A stretch of DNA of 6,825 nt, from NCBI GenBank assembly GCA_910585855.1, contig CAJUGZ010000236.1, positions 1 through 6,825 of the forward strand, read 5' to 3'. Positions 1-6,592 of this stretch are shown here, one piece after another (the stretch's first letter is position 1; the number at the start of each line of letters is the position of its first letter). The notes under the pieces were generated by a model. It saw nothing but the letters and a program-made list of their open reading frames with translations, did no database searches and was not told the origin of the DNA. Origin of the DNA: an uncultured Lachnospiraceae bacterium. Lineage in GTDB: Bacteria > Bacillota_A > Clostridia > Lachnospirales > Lachnospiraceae. Position numbers and translations under genes: made by a program.

Positions 1-245
1 CACATACTGCTTCCATGCAGTGTGTGAAAAAAAAGGAGCGTGTTTAGCACGCATTGTATCGGAACGTGATTTTTTTGTGGCAGGTGGAATCGTTTGAGAT
101 GTTCGTTTCGTTTTGGCTGCCATGCGGGCGAATTGCGCTCCGGTCTGTCCGGTTGGATGCATGGAACTGCAGAAGTCTTAGAACTTCTTACTTTTTGGAA
201 ACGTGGAACAGCAGGCGGTTCACGGTTTTCGAATCTGGCGTCCTC
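1..245 (+). repeat. Left copy of a long structured interspersed repeat (continues past the left edge)
   Basis: This non-coding stretch matches the reverse complement of 6593-6825, so the window carries two inverted copies. By hand alignment the conserved blocks are 10-49 (37 of 40 identical), 110-157 (44 of 48), 170-202 (32 of 33) and 225-245 (21 of 21). Spacers between them are of nearly equal length in both copies (60 vs 58, 12 vs 12, 22 vs 21 bases). Local hairpins include 1-10 with 17-26 (loop TTCCAT), 126-130 with 136-140, 171-176 with 183-188, and a bulged helix from about 198-209 to 218-229. The inner boundary is sharp after TGGCGTCCTC at 245; beyond it the two copies share nothing. 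A 74-codon open frame (54-278) crosses the repeat and runs past its end, and I regard it as spurious. I cannot name the family. It could be a structured non-coding RNA, a non-autonomous mobile element or a large REP-like repeat. Confidence 0.85.
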
Positions 246-254
246 CCTCCAAAA

Positions 255-268
255 AACTTATTAAAGTT
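255..268 (-). terminator. Weak terminator-like hairpin after holA
   Basis: Read on the minus strand, downstream of the holA stop, a 5-bp stem AACTT/AAGTT with a 4-base loop is followed by six T residues (plus-strand A run 251-256, partly overlapping the stem). The stem is short and entirely AT-rich except for one pair, so termination here would be inefficient. It is the only candidate between holA and the left repeat. Bases 246-295 hold nothing else that I can see. Confidence 0.3.
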
Positions 269-295
269 AGAAATTTGAATTAAGAAACAAACCAT

Positions 296-1282
296 TTATC
301 CATTTGCCTGACTATAAGAGATAATCAGCAGTTCTACTCCCAGCCGATCTTCAATCTGTCCCGTTTTTATGGATTCTTCGGTTTCGGTACAGTCTTGTAT
401 TGCCTGAAAAAGTGCAGCAGAGGAAAAGTGCTTTGCCTGATTGAGATATTTTCCGATTAGAAAAGACTGTAAACCAGTATGTTTTGAGATAGAGGCAAAG
501 TCATAATGTGCAGCCGACAATTCTTTTACCTGCATAAGAAGATGAAACTGCCTTGCCAGTAAAAATAGGATTTTCATAGGAGGTTCTTTTAACAGTAAAA
601 GATCATAATAAAGTTCTAACGCTTTTTTTTGTCGTTTTTCACTGATAGCGGAAATCAGTTCAAAGATTTTTCCGGTAATCTGTTCACAGCAGACAGCTTC
701 AATATCTTCTGTAGTAATTACTTCTCTTGAATACGTATAACAGATCAATTTTTCTAATTCATTTGCAATAGATTCCATATCTGTTCCGGTTTTTGTAAGA
801 AATAGCTGCATATTTGCTTCTGTAATTTTTTTTCCTTCTTTTTTTAAGATAGAAAAAATCCATGGAATCAATTTTTTTTCGGATTGTTTAGTTAATTCGA
901 CCGGATGACCGAATTGTTTTACTGCTTTAAAAAATTTTCCTCTCCGATCTACTTCTTTTTCAACAAATAAAAAAACACAGGTTTCTGGAATTTCTTTTAC
1001 ATAGACAGCAAGTTCCTCGCAACTATTCTTAAAAAAACCGCTGTTTTCAATTAAAATAAAACGATAATCAGAAAAGAACGGCATAGTTTCAGCTAAATCA
1101 ATAATCTCTTTTGGGGAAATGCCCTTGCCTTCAAAGCAGTGAAAGTTCATGGTATCATCCGGGCGGACAATAGCATTTTTTAGCTGCATTTTATAACTGC
1201 GTTTTAGATAGGCTTCTTCTCCATATAGAAGATAGATACGATGAAAAGTATGTGTTTTTATATCATTTATAATTGTCTGCAT
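296..1282 (-). CDS. holA: DNA polymerase III subunit delta
   Basis: This is the delta subunit of the clamp loader. It binds the beta sliding clamp and opens it so that the tau/gamma-delta-delta' complex can load it on primed DNA. The 328-residue protein has the usual family length. The N-terminal AAA+-like domain begins with YLLYGEEAYLKR (17-28), a degenerate nucleotide-binding loop as expected, since delta does not hydrolyse ATP. TMPFFSDYRFILIENSGFFK (66-85) is the characteristic strand region before the middle domain. The C-terminal half (about 205-328), including LLARQFHLLMQVKEL, is the helical collar domain. The frame extends ten codons upstream to a TTG at 1310-1312, but no ribosome site precedes it. 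ATG at 1280-1282 follows GCAGG by six bases, so I chose that start, although the site is weak. The gene stands alone, divergent from the histidine kinase gene, with the left repeat after its 3' end. Confidence 0.95.
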   Translation of the reverse strand: MQTIINDIKTHTFHRIYLLYGEEAYLKRSYKMQLKNAIVRPDDTMNFHCFEGKGISPKEIIDLAETMPFFSDYRFILIENSGFFKNSCEELAVYVKEIPETCVFLFVEKEVDRRGKFFKAVKQFGHPVELTKQSEKKLIPWIFSILKKEGKKITEANMQLFLTKTGTDMESIANELEKLICYTYSREVITTEDIEAVCCEQITGKIFELISAISEKRQKKALELYYDLLLLKEPPMKILFLLARQFHLLMQVKELSAAHYDFASISKHTGLQSFLIGKYLNQAKHFSSAALFQAIQDCTETEESIKTGQIEDRLGVELLIISYSQANG

Positions 1283-1329
1283 AAAAAAACCTGCTTTCTT
1301 TTTTATTTGCAAATGGATATTGTTGTTTT

Positions 1330-1335
1330 AGTATA
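1330..1335 (-). promoter_or_regulatory. Probable -10 box for holA
   Basis: On the minus strand TATACT lies about 50 bases upstream of the holA ATG and matches the sigma-A -10 consensus at five of six positions. No good -35 box is present at 16-18 bases (the best is a poor TGGTTA-like hexamer), so the promoter call rests on the -10 and its position. Confidence 0.4.
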
Positions 1336-1401
1336 ACATAAATGAAATCGGATAACCAGAACATTTATTATAAATTTTAAAATTCAGTATTTAGAAAAGA
1401 G

Positions 1402-1443
1402 GCAGGCAACTATAAATTTTGGGGGAATTGCTTGCTTTTTTTT
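1402..1443 (+). terminator. Terminator-like hairpin upstream of the kinase gene
   Basis: GCAGGCAA (1402-1409) pairs with TTGCTTGC (1428-1435) over 8 bp with one G-U pair and an 18-base loop. Eight T residues follow (1436-1443), the form of an intrinsic terminator on the plus strand. It lies in the divergent region before the kinase gene, and its 3' arm overlaps the candidate -35 box (1428-1433). It may block antisense read-through coming from the holA side, or act as an attenuator if a promoter lies further upstream. The large loop makes it weaker than a typical terminator. Confidence 0.5.
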
Positions 1444-1455
1444 GTCAATTATAAT
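1428..1455 (+). promoter_or_regulatory. Probable promoter of the kinase/HD-GYP operon
   Basis: A perfect TATAAT -10 box lies at 1450-1455. With a 16-base spacer, TTGCTT at 1428-1433 can serve as the -35 (first three bases match consensus). Transcription would begin near 1462, giving a leader of about 45 bases before the chosen kinase ATG at 1507. The -35 lies inside the 3' arm of the hairpin at 1402-1435. Confidence 0.55.
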
Positions 1456-1506
1456 AGAATGATTAGAAAATAAGGTTTGCAATACAAAATGGAAAAGGAG
1501 TCTGGA

Positions 1507-2922
1507 ATGGAAAATCAGCGTTATTTACCCCTGGTAATTGAATATACACAGGAGATGATTTTTTTATTTGATAAAGACGGAAGGATATTAGAAGCAAATA
1601 AAAGTGCGGAGAAAGAGTTAGGGTATGAGCCAGACGAATTGTATGGAGAGGGAATTCTTACTATTTTTCCGGCAATTTCAGAGTGTAAAAAAGAAGAAGG
1701 AATGGCATTTTTTACAAAAGAGGAATTACTGAATACAAGTGCTTACCGAAAAAATAAAACTTGTTTTGCAGTGGATCTTCGTATGACAATTTTGGATGCG
1801 AAAAAAGGGCTTTATCTGATAACAGCGATTAATGTAGCAGAACGTGACAGTGCAATCAAAGGCTTGGATCGGGCAAAAGATGAATCGGAGCAGGTTGTTC
1901 GTATTCGAAATGAATTTGTATCCAATGTAACACATGAACTTCGCACGCCGCTGAATGGTATTTTAGGACATGCGAAAAATCTTCTGGAGCAGGAAGAACG
2001 ATCCGAACAAAGAAAAACGTTAGAGTGGATTATACATTGCTGTGAAGATATGAAGCAGGTTATCAATAATATTTTGGATTTTTCGGATTTAGAATCGGGA
2101 AGATATGCACTGCAGGAAAAGAAATTTAAAATAAAAGATACCATAGATCGAGTGGCTGCTGCCTATATGGAAAAGATAAATGAAAAGGGTCTGCAGCTAA
2201 AATTGATGATAGATGACAGTGTTCCAAAATGTGTAATAGGGGATGAACAAAAACTGGCACAGGTTTTAAAAAATTTGCTCTCTAATGCAGTAAAATTTAC
2301 TTTAGAGGGAGAAATTATAGTAAAAGTAATTCAAACATTACAGTTAAAGGACAGCGTAGAACTGTTTTTTTTAGTTATTGATTCCGGTATTGGCATCAAA
2401 GAAGCCGATAAGGACAAGATTTTTCAAAGTTTTTCACAGGCAGACGGATCTAGTACCAGAAAGTATGGAGGAACAGGGTTAGGTCTGACAATTTGCAAGG
2501 AATTGGTAGAATTGATGCAGGGTACTATTCATGTGGAAAGTGAAGAGGGAAAGGGAAGTACGTTTTCTTTTTCTGTTTTATTAAAACTTCCAAGCCGGCA
2601 GCAGGAAAACGAAAAAAAAGAAGCAGATTGGCAGGTATTAAAACGTGCAGAAGAGCATATTTATTCCTATTATACACCAGAAAATCAAAAAGAATTAAGA
2701 GAGGAATTAGATAAAATTCTTCTTTGTATTGATATGGAAAATTGGGAAAAAGCAGAGCAATTTGCGATAGAAATAAAAGAATTAGTACAAGGAAAAAGCG
2801 AAGCGATTCGAAGGGCAGCATTTCGTATGGAAATGGCAGTAAGAAAAGCAAATGAAGAAAAAGTAATGACAGCATATCAGCAGATAGAAGAATGTCTAGA
2901 GAAAGAGAAAGGCGGAATATAA
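1507..2922 (+). CDS. Cytoplasmic PAS-domain sensor histidine kinase
   Basis: This is a 471-residue sensor kinase with no signal peptide or membrane segment, so it should sense a cytoplasmic cue. A PAS domain spans about 5-112 (MIFLFDKDGRILEANKSAEKELGY is typical). A short helix leads to the HisKA dimerisation domain with H-box THELRTP (142-148; phosphoacceptor His143). The HATPase domain has the N-box NLLSNAVKFT (256-265), G1 DSGIGI (292-297), an F-box near FQSFSQ (306-311) and G2 GGTGLGL (321-327). A charged linker and about 100 helical residues (370-471) follow the catalytic core; they resemble an Hpt-like bundle but lack a clear phosphorylatable His motif. The frame opens at a TTG (1477) and has an ATG at 1489, but AAAAGGAG at 1493-1500 sits six bases before ATG 1507, which decides the start. 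Its stop overlaps the start of the next gene, the presumed cognate regulator. The ligand of the PAS domain cannot be read from sequence. Confidence 0.93.
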   Translation: MENQRYLPLVIEYTQEMIFLFDKDGRILEANKSAEKELGYEPDELYGEGILTIFPAISECKKEEGMAFFTKEELLNTSAYRKNKTCFAVDLRMTILDAKKGLYLITAINVAERDSAIKGLDRAKDESEQVVRIRNEFVSNVTHELRTPLNGILGHAKNLLEQEERSEQRKTLEWIIHCCEDMKQVINNILDFSDLESGRYALQEKKFKIKDTIDRVAAAYMEKINEKGLQLKLMIDDSVPKCVIGDEQKLAQVLKNLLSNAVKFTLEGEIIVKVIQTLQLKDSVELFFLVIDSGIGIKEADKDKIFQSFSQADGSSTRKYGGTGLGLTICKELVELMQGTIHVESEEGKGSTFSFSVLLKLPSRQQENEKKEADWQVLKRAEEHIYSYYTPENQKELREELDKILLCIDMENWEKAEQFAIEIKELVQGKSEAIRRAAFRMEMAVRKANEEKVMTAYQQIEECLEKEKGGI

Positions 2923-4016
2923 TGGAATTATTTTCGGCAAAAGAGCAGCCGGCAGAGATTATGGTAGTAGATGATTTAGAGAGTAACCAGCGTCTTCTTG
3001 CTAAAATGATTGAAAGTATGGGATATATTGCAGTACCAGCATTAAGCGGAGCAGAAGCAATAGAACAGATCGGCAGAAAGCTGCCGCAGCTTTTTTTATT
3101 GGACATTACAATGCCAGATATGAGCGGATTTGAATTATGCGAAATTTTAAAAAATAATCCCTTTACAAAAGAAATTCCGGTTATTTTTATTTCCGCTTCC
3201 GACCGTTCAGAGGATAAAGTAACAGGATTTTATTTGGGAGGTGTAGACTTTATTACAAAACCGTTTGTTTTGGAAGAGGTTACAGCAAGGATTCGTATGC
3301 ATTTAAAAATGTATGAGATGCAGCAGTCATTAGAACTTTATAATCGGCATCTCAATAAACTGGTCAATGAACAGATAAAGCAGATTGAAGAACAAAAGAA
3401 AAATGTGCTGTATGCATTGGCAAAGATTACAGAAAGCAGCAGCAATATTTCAGAAAATCATTTAGAAAATATCAGGAAAAATTGTAAAACACTTGCACAG
3501 GCAATGCAGTTCTCTCCGATTTTTGAAAAAAAAATAAGCAATTCTTTTTTAGAAAATATTGAGATTGTTTCTCCTCTTCACGATATCGGAAAGATTGCCA
3601 TTCCTACCGATGTATTAAATAAACCCGGAAAACTAACGGCAGAAGAAATGAAAATGGTAAAAGGACATACCATAACAGGAGCAAAAATTCTTACGGAAAT
3701 CTATGCAGGGACAGAGAAAAATGAGTTTATTCAGATGGCGATAGATGTAGCACGTTATCATCATGAAAAATGGGATGGTACGGGTTATCCTGATGGGCTT
3801 TGCAAAGAGCAGATTCCACTGTCGGCAAGGATTGTTGCTGTGTTGGAATGTTATGATACATTGACAGGAAAACGGTGCTATAAACCGGAAATTTCACCGG
3901 AAAAAAGTATGGCAATTATGGAAGAAGAAGTGGGGAAAAGTTTTGATCCAGATATTTTTGATGTATTTCGCCGTGTACAAAAAAGAATGGTAATTAATCA
4001 GAATTATGATTTTTGA
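2922..4016 (+). CDS. REC-HD-GYP response regulator, probable cyclic di-GMP phosphodiesterase
   Basis: This 364-residue protein has the RpfG-like architecture. The REC domain (about 12-130) has the acidic pair Asp17-Asp18, phosphoacceptor Asp61 in LLDITMPDMSG, Ser91 and Lys113 (TKPF). A coiled-coil linker covers about 130-165. The HD-GYP domain (about 165-358) has His180, the HD pair His220-Asp221 in LHDIGK, His249, then HHEKWDGTGYPDG (280-292) containing the GYP signature. Phosphorylation is expected to switch hydrolysis of cyclic di-GMP. Two positions depart from the usual family pattern: the ETGxH motif before the first His reads ISENH, and the late ADxxDALT motif reads LECYDTLT, with Glu309 where Asp is normal. 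Activity is therefore likely but not certain. ATG 2922 overlaps the kinase TAA (TAATG) behind AAAGGCGG, which implies translational coupling. An in-frame ATG ten codons earlier (2892) lacks a good ribosome site. Confidence 0.92.
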   Translation: MELFSAKEQPAEIMVVDDLESNQRLLAKMIESMGYIAVPALSGAEAIEQIGRKLPQLFLLDITMPDMSGFELCEILKNNPFTKEIPVIFISASDRSEDKVTGFYLGGVDFITKPFVLEEVTARIRMHLKMYEMQQSLELYNRHLNKLVNEQIKQIEEQKKNVLYALAKITESSSNISENHLENIRKNCKTLAQAMQFSPIFEKKISNSFLENIEIVSPLHDIGKIAIPTDVLNKPGKLTAEEMKMVKGHTITGAKILTEIYAGTEKNEFIQMAIDVARYHHEKWDGTGYPDGLCKEQIPLSARIVAVLECYDTLTGKRCYKPEISPEKSMAIMEEEVGKSFDPDIFDVFRRVQKRMVINQNYDF

Positions 4017-4021
4017 AAGGG

Positions 4022-4041
4022 GGACGCCGATTCTGGCGTCC
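4022..4041. terminator. GC-rich palindrome in the convergent gap, possible bidirectional terminator
   Basis: GGACGCC (4022-4028) and GGCGTCC (4035-4041) form a perfect 7-bp stem around a 6-base loop, five bases after the HD-GYP stop and 19 bases past the hflX stop. Its place between two converging operons suggests that it ends both transcripts. Neither side has a real T run, so it is not a canonical intrinsic terminator. Bases 4028-4042 match the inner end of the flanking repeat (230-244) at 14 of 15 positions, so it may be a small relative of that repeat. Confidence 0.55.
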
Positions 4042-4060
4042 TTCCTATTGGAAAAATATT

Positions 4061-5311
4061 TTATACAAGAAGTTTTCCGTAGATTTCGATTGGGATATAG
4101 GCTTCTATTTGAATTCCTTCTGTTAGATATTCTTCTTTTAGAAGCTGACCAAATTTGCGGATGGATTGTATTTTTCCGGCTTCGTTATAAGAAAAGGTAT
4201 GATTGATATAGACTTTTTGTTTTTGCAGAATCTCTTCGATTGTTTGAGTCAATTCTTCTAGTCCAACTTTATTTTTGGCAGAAATAGACAGTGTTTTTTC
4301 TGCTTTAAAATCTCTTAATATTTCTGGAGAAGTTAGCAGATCTTGTTTGTTAAATACCGTAATAATTGGTTTATCTCCGACTTTTAGGCGGGCTAGAGTT
4401 TCATAGACGGTATGGATTTGACTGTCCATTTGAGGATTGGAAGCATCGACTACATGCAGGATAATATCAGCATATTTGGCTTCTTCTAATGTACTCTGAA
4501 ATGCTTCTACTAAGTGATGCGGCAGTTTGCGGATAAAGCCGACCGTATCAGTAAAAAGAACTTCCTGACCGCTTGGCAGAGTATAGTTTCTGGTAATCGG
4601 ATCTAAAGTGGCAAATAACATATCCTGTTCTAATACACCGGCATTGGTCAGTGCATTGAGCAGAGTAGATTTGCCGGCATTGGTGTAGCCGACAATCGCA
4701 ATAACCGGAATATGTGTGCGGCTTCTCTGCTGCCTTGCTACTTCCCGGTGGGCTTTGATATTGGTTAATTCTTTGTTAAGCTGAGAGATACGCTCATGAA
4801 TCAGACGGCGATCCATTTCCAGCTTTTTTTCTCCCGGGCCTCTTGTGCCGATACCGCCTCCCAAACGGGAAAGAGAGTTTCGAAGTCCGACTAAACGGGT
4901 GGCACGATAGCGAAGCTGCGCCAATTCGACTTGTATTTTTCCTTCACTGGTAGAAGCATGAGCAGCAAAGATATCTAAAATAATTAGAGTACGATCCATT
5001 ACTTTAAGCTGCAGGGCATCTTCTAGATTGGAAAGCTGAGCAGGGGAGAGTTCATCGTCACAGACAATGCCGGTGGCATGAAGGCTCGCTGCCATTTCAC
5101 GCAGTTCATCAATTTTTCCTTTTCCCAGATAAGTTCCCGGATGAACTGCTTCCCGATTTTGAATTATTGTTGCAAGACAGCTTCCACCCGCTGTTTTGAC
5201 CAATTCTTTTAGTTCTTTTAGAGAAGCTTCGGTATCGTCATATTCATTGATATGGATACCAACTAAAATAACACGTTCTTGTTCCTCTTTTATTTCATAA
5301 ATATTTCCCAT
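4061..5311 (-). CDS. hflX: GTPase HflX, ribosome-associated
   Basis: HflX is a conserved GTPase that binds the 50S subunit. In studied species it splits stalled or hibernating ribosomes under stress and in some cases aids subunit maturation. The 416-residue length is normal. The N-terminal HflX domain (about 12-180) includes HPGTYLGKGK (57-66), and a Gly-rich loop with GGGIGTRGPGE (151-161) precedes a helical linker. The G domain has all motifs: G1 GYTNAGKS (208-215), the G2 threonine in FATLDP (233-238), G3 DTVG (255-258), G4 NKQD (321-324) and G5 SAK (344-346). A C-terminal domain (about 365-416) follows. AAGGAG (minus strand, 5317-5322) lies five bases before the ATG. The TPR lipoprotein gene ends only 19 bases upstream with no terminator between, so the two are probably co-transcribed from the promoter at 6522-6549. 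Confidence 0.97.
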   Translation of the reverse strand: MGNIYEIKEEQERVILVGIHINEYDDTEASLKELKELVKTAGGSCLATIIQNREAVHPGTYLGKGKIDELREMAASLHATGIVCDDELSPAQLSNLEDALQLKVMDRTLIILDIFAAHASTSEGKIQVELAQLRYRATRLVGLRNSLSRLGGGIGTRGPGEKKLEMDRRLIHERISQLNKELTNIKAHREVARQQRSRTHIPVIAIVGYTNAGKSTLLNALTNAGVLEQDMLFATLDPITRNYTLPSGQEVLFTDTVGFIRKLPHHLVEAFQSTLEEAKYADIILHVVDASNPQMDSQIHTVYETLARLKVGDKPIITVFNKQDLLTSPEILRDFKAEKTLSISAKNKVGLEELTQTIEEILQKQKVYINHTFSYNEAGKIQSIRKFGQLLKEEYLTEGIQIEAYIPIEIYGKLLV

Positions 5312-5330
5312 AAGCGCTCCTTTTATATAG

Positions 5331-6476
5331 TTATCTGGTTTTTAAAAATTCATTTTCCCTTACAGCGGCGTAGTCGTCTGGGTAAGCGGCGACATAGGCT
5401 GCCATTTTGGCGGCGGCAGTATCAAAGTCCAGCAGATATTCATAGGTAACGGCTTCATTATACAGCAAGGCTTTTCTGGAATTTAAATCATTGAGTTCTA
5501 GTCCGGTTTCAAAATAGCTCAGTGCAGAGGTATAGTCACCTTGGTTAAATTTTATAATGCCCATTTGATTATAGACTTCACCGCTGACAGAACCGGTTTG
5601 TACATATTGTTCAAAGGTAATAAAGGCAGTATTGGTATCACCTTGGGAGGCATAGATTTTACCTAAATATAACAAAGCTTCATTGTTGCCTTTATCTCTT
5701 GCACTAGAAAAGTTTGTCAGTGCATTTTCATAGTTTCCCAGATAGTAGTAGATTTTTCCTTTTGAAAATACATCTTCTTGTTTTTTGTCTTCTAACAATA
5801 GTGCTTTTTCTAAATAGGATGCTGCCTGTTCGGTATAACCATACTGGGAAAGACAGGTATAGATATTAAGATAGCGTTCATAAGTGGCGTCGTTGGCACT
5901 TAAAGCAGCATCAAAGTCTAAAAAAGCTGCTTCCGCATTTTCATTCATCAGATATGCTGTGCCTCTTAAAAAGTGATGTTCCCCCGGTTTATAGCCGATA
6001 TCAATTAAAATGGTATAGGTATCAATCGCTTTTTGATATTGGTTGCTTTTTAATTCGGCAAGAGAGCGGTAGTCTAAGATATCAAATTCCATTTGATCGA
6101 CAAAACCTTCTGCAAAGTCGAGAGCTTTTTCTAAAGAAGCGATCGCATTTTCATATTGATTTAGGGCGATATAGATAATACCTTGACAGCGGTAAGCTTC
6201 TTGACTGTTGGGATCTAGTTCTAAGGCAGAATCTATTTTGGATAAAGCACTTTGGTAATCTCCTAATTCTATGTAGGCAAAAGCATGGTGGATATAGTAT
6301 TCTGCTTTGGAATTATCTTTTATGATGGCTTTATCAAAGGCATCTGCAGCTTCTGTATAATTTCCCAGACGATAGTATTCTAATCCAGATTTATCTAAAC
6401 TGGCAGCAGAAGAGCCACAGCCTGACAGGCATAGAATACTGGTTAGGACTGGGAGAAGGTATTTTATATTTTTCAT
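5331..6476 (-). CDS. TPR-repeat lipoprotein
   Basis: This 381-residue secreted lipoprotein consists almost wholly of tetratricopeptide repeats. The N-terminus has a short basic start, a hydrophobic stretch (about 6-17) and a lipobox LSGC (17-20), so Cys20 should be lipidated and the protein anchored to the outer face of the membrane. About ten TPR units follow from roughly residue 26 to 370, for example YYRLGNYTEAADAFDKAI and AFAYIELGDYQSALSKI. The better units have the family's Gly/Ala/Tyr pattern; those around 130-230 are more degenerate. No enzymatic domain is present, so a scaffold or protein-binding role at the cell surface is inferred, with partners unknown. TAAGGAGCG (minus strand, 6486-6494) precedes the ATG by about 11 bases. 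The gene is first in a probable operon with hflX. The right repeat copy lies upstream in the same orientation. Confidence 0.9.
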   Translation of the reverse strand: MKNIKYLLPVLTSILCLSGCGSSAASLDKSGLEYYRLGNYTEAADAFDKAIIKDNSKAEYYIHHAFAYIELGDYQSALSKIDSALELDPNSQEAYRCQGIIYIALNQYENAIASLEKALDFAEGFVDQMEFDILDYRSLAELKSNQYQKAIDTYTILIDIGYKPGEHHFLRGTAYLMNENAEAAFLDFDAALSANDATYERYLNIYTCLSQYGYTEQAASYLEKALLLEDKKQEDVFSKGKIYYYLGNYENALTNFSSARDKGNNEALLYLGKIYASQGDTNTAFITFEQYVQTGSVSGEVYNQMGIIKFNQGDYTSALSYFETGLELNDLNSRKALLYNEAVTYEYLLDFDTAAAKMAAYVAAYPDDYAAVRENEFLKTR

Positions 6477-6507
6477 TTTTTAATTCGCTCCTTATTGTAG
6501 TATAGGT

Positions 6508-6549
6508 ATTATAACATAGGTATTATAGCATACGAAAGGGTGATTGCAA
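6508..6549 (-). promoter_or_regulatory. Promoter region of the TPR lipoprotein-hflX operon with a duplicated -10 box
   Basis: On the minus strand TATAAT occurs twice, at 6522-6527 and 6508-6513, inside a tandem 12-base direct repeat (plus strand ATAGGTATTATA at 6502-6513 and 6516-6527, period 14). TTGCAA at 6544-6549 is a plausible -35 box for the upstream -10 with a 16-base spacer. The second -10 has no matching -35 at the right distance and may be a secondary start or a binding-site duplication. Bases 6550-6592 are AT-rich with runs of A and T and show nothing else. Confidence 0.6.
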
Positions 6550-6592
6550 AAAATTTTTTTGGATTTTTTTTAGATGATGGTGAGGGATTTCA

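Noticed and set aside
27..34. Hairpin 1-26 followed by eight A residues as an intrinsic terminator
   Set aside because: On the plus strand the run after the stem is A, not T. On the minus strand the T run precedes the hairpin instead of following it, so neither direction fits.
54..278. A 74-codon plus-strand open frame starting at a TTG-like position in the left repeat
   Set aside because: It lies almost entirely in the repeat, runs through hairpin arms, has no clear ribosome site and contains no recognisable domain. Its second half corresponds to conserved repeat blocks whose pattern fits RNA pairing and not codon conservation. The right copy differs by length changes in the spacers that would break the frame.
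1313..1506. A cyclic di-GMP or other known riboswitch in the leader of the signalling operon
   Set aside because: I looked for conserved motifs of the cyclic di-GMP-I and preQ1 classes and found none. Only a simple terminator-like hairpin and AT-rich repeats are present.
2525..3106. A long minus-strand open frame opposite the end of the kinase and start of the HD-GYP gene
   Set aside because: It is antisense to two well-supported coding regions, spans their junction, shows low-complexity Leu/Phe/Ser content typical of a shadow frame and lacks a recognisable domain.
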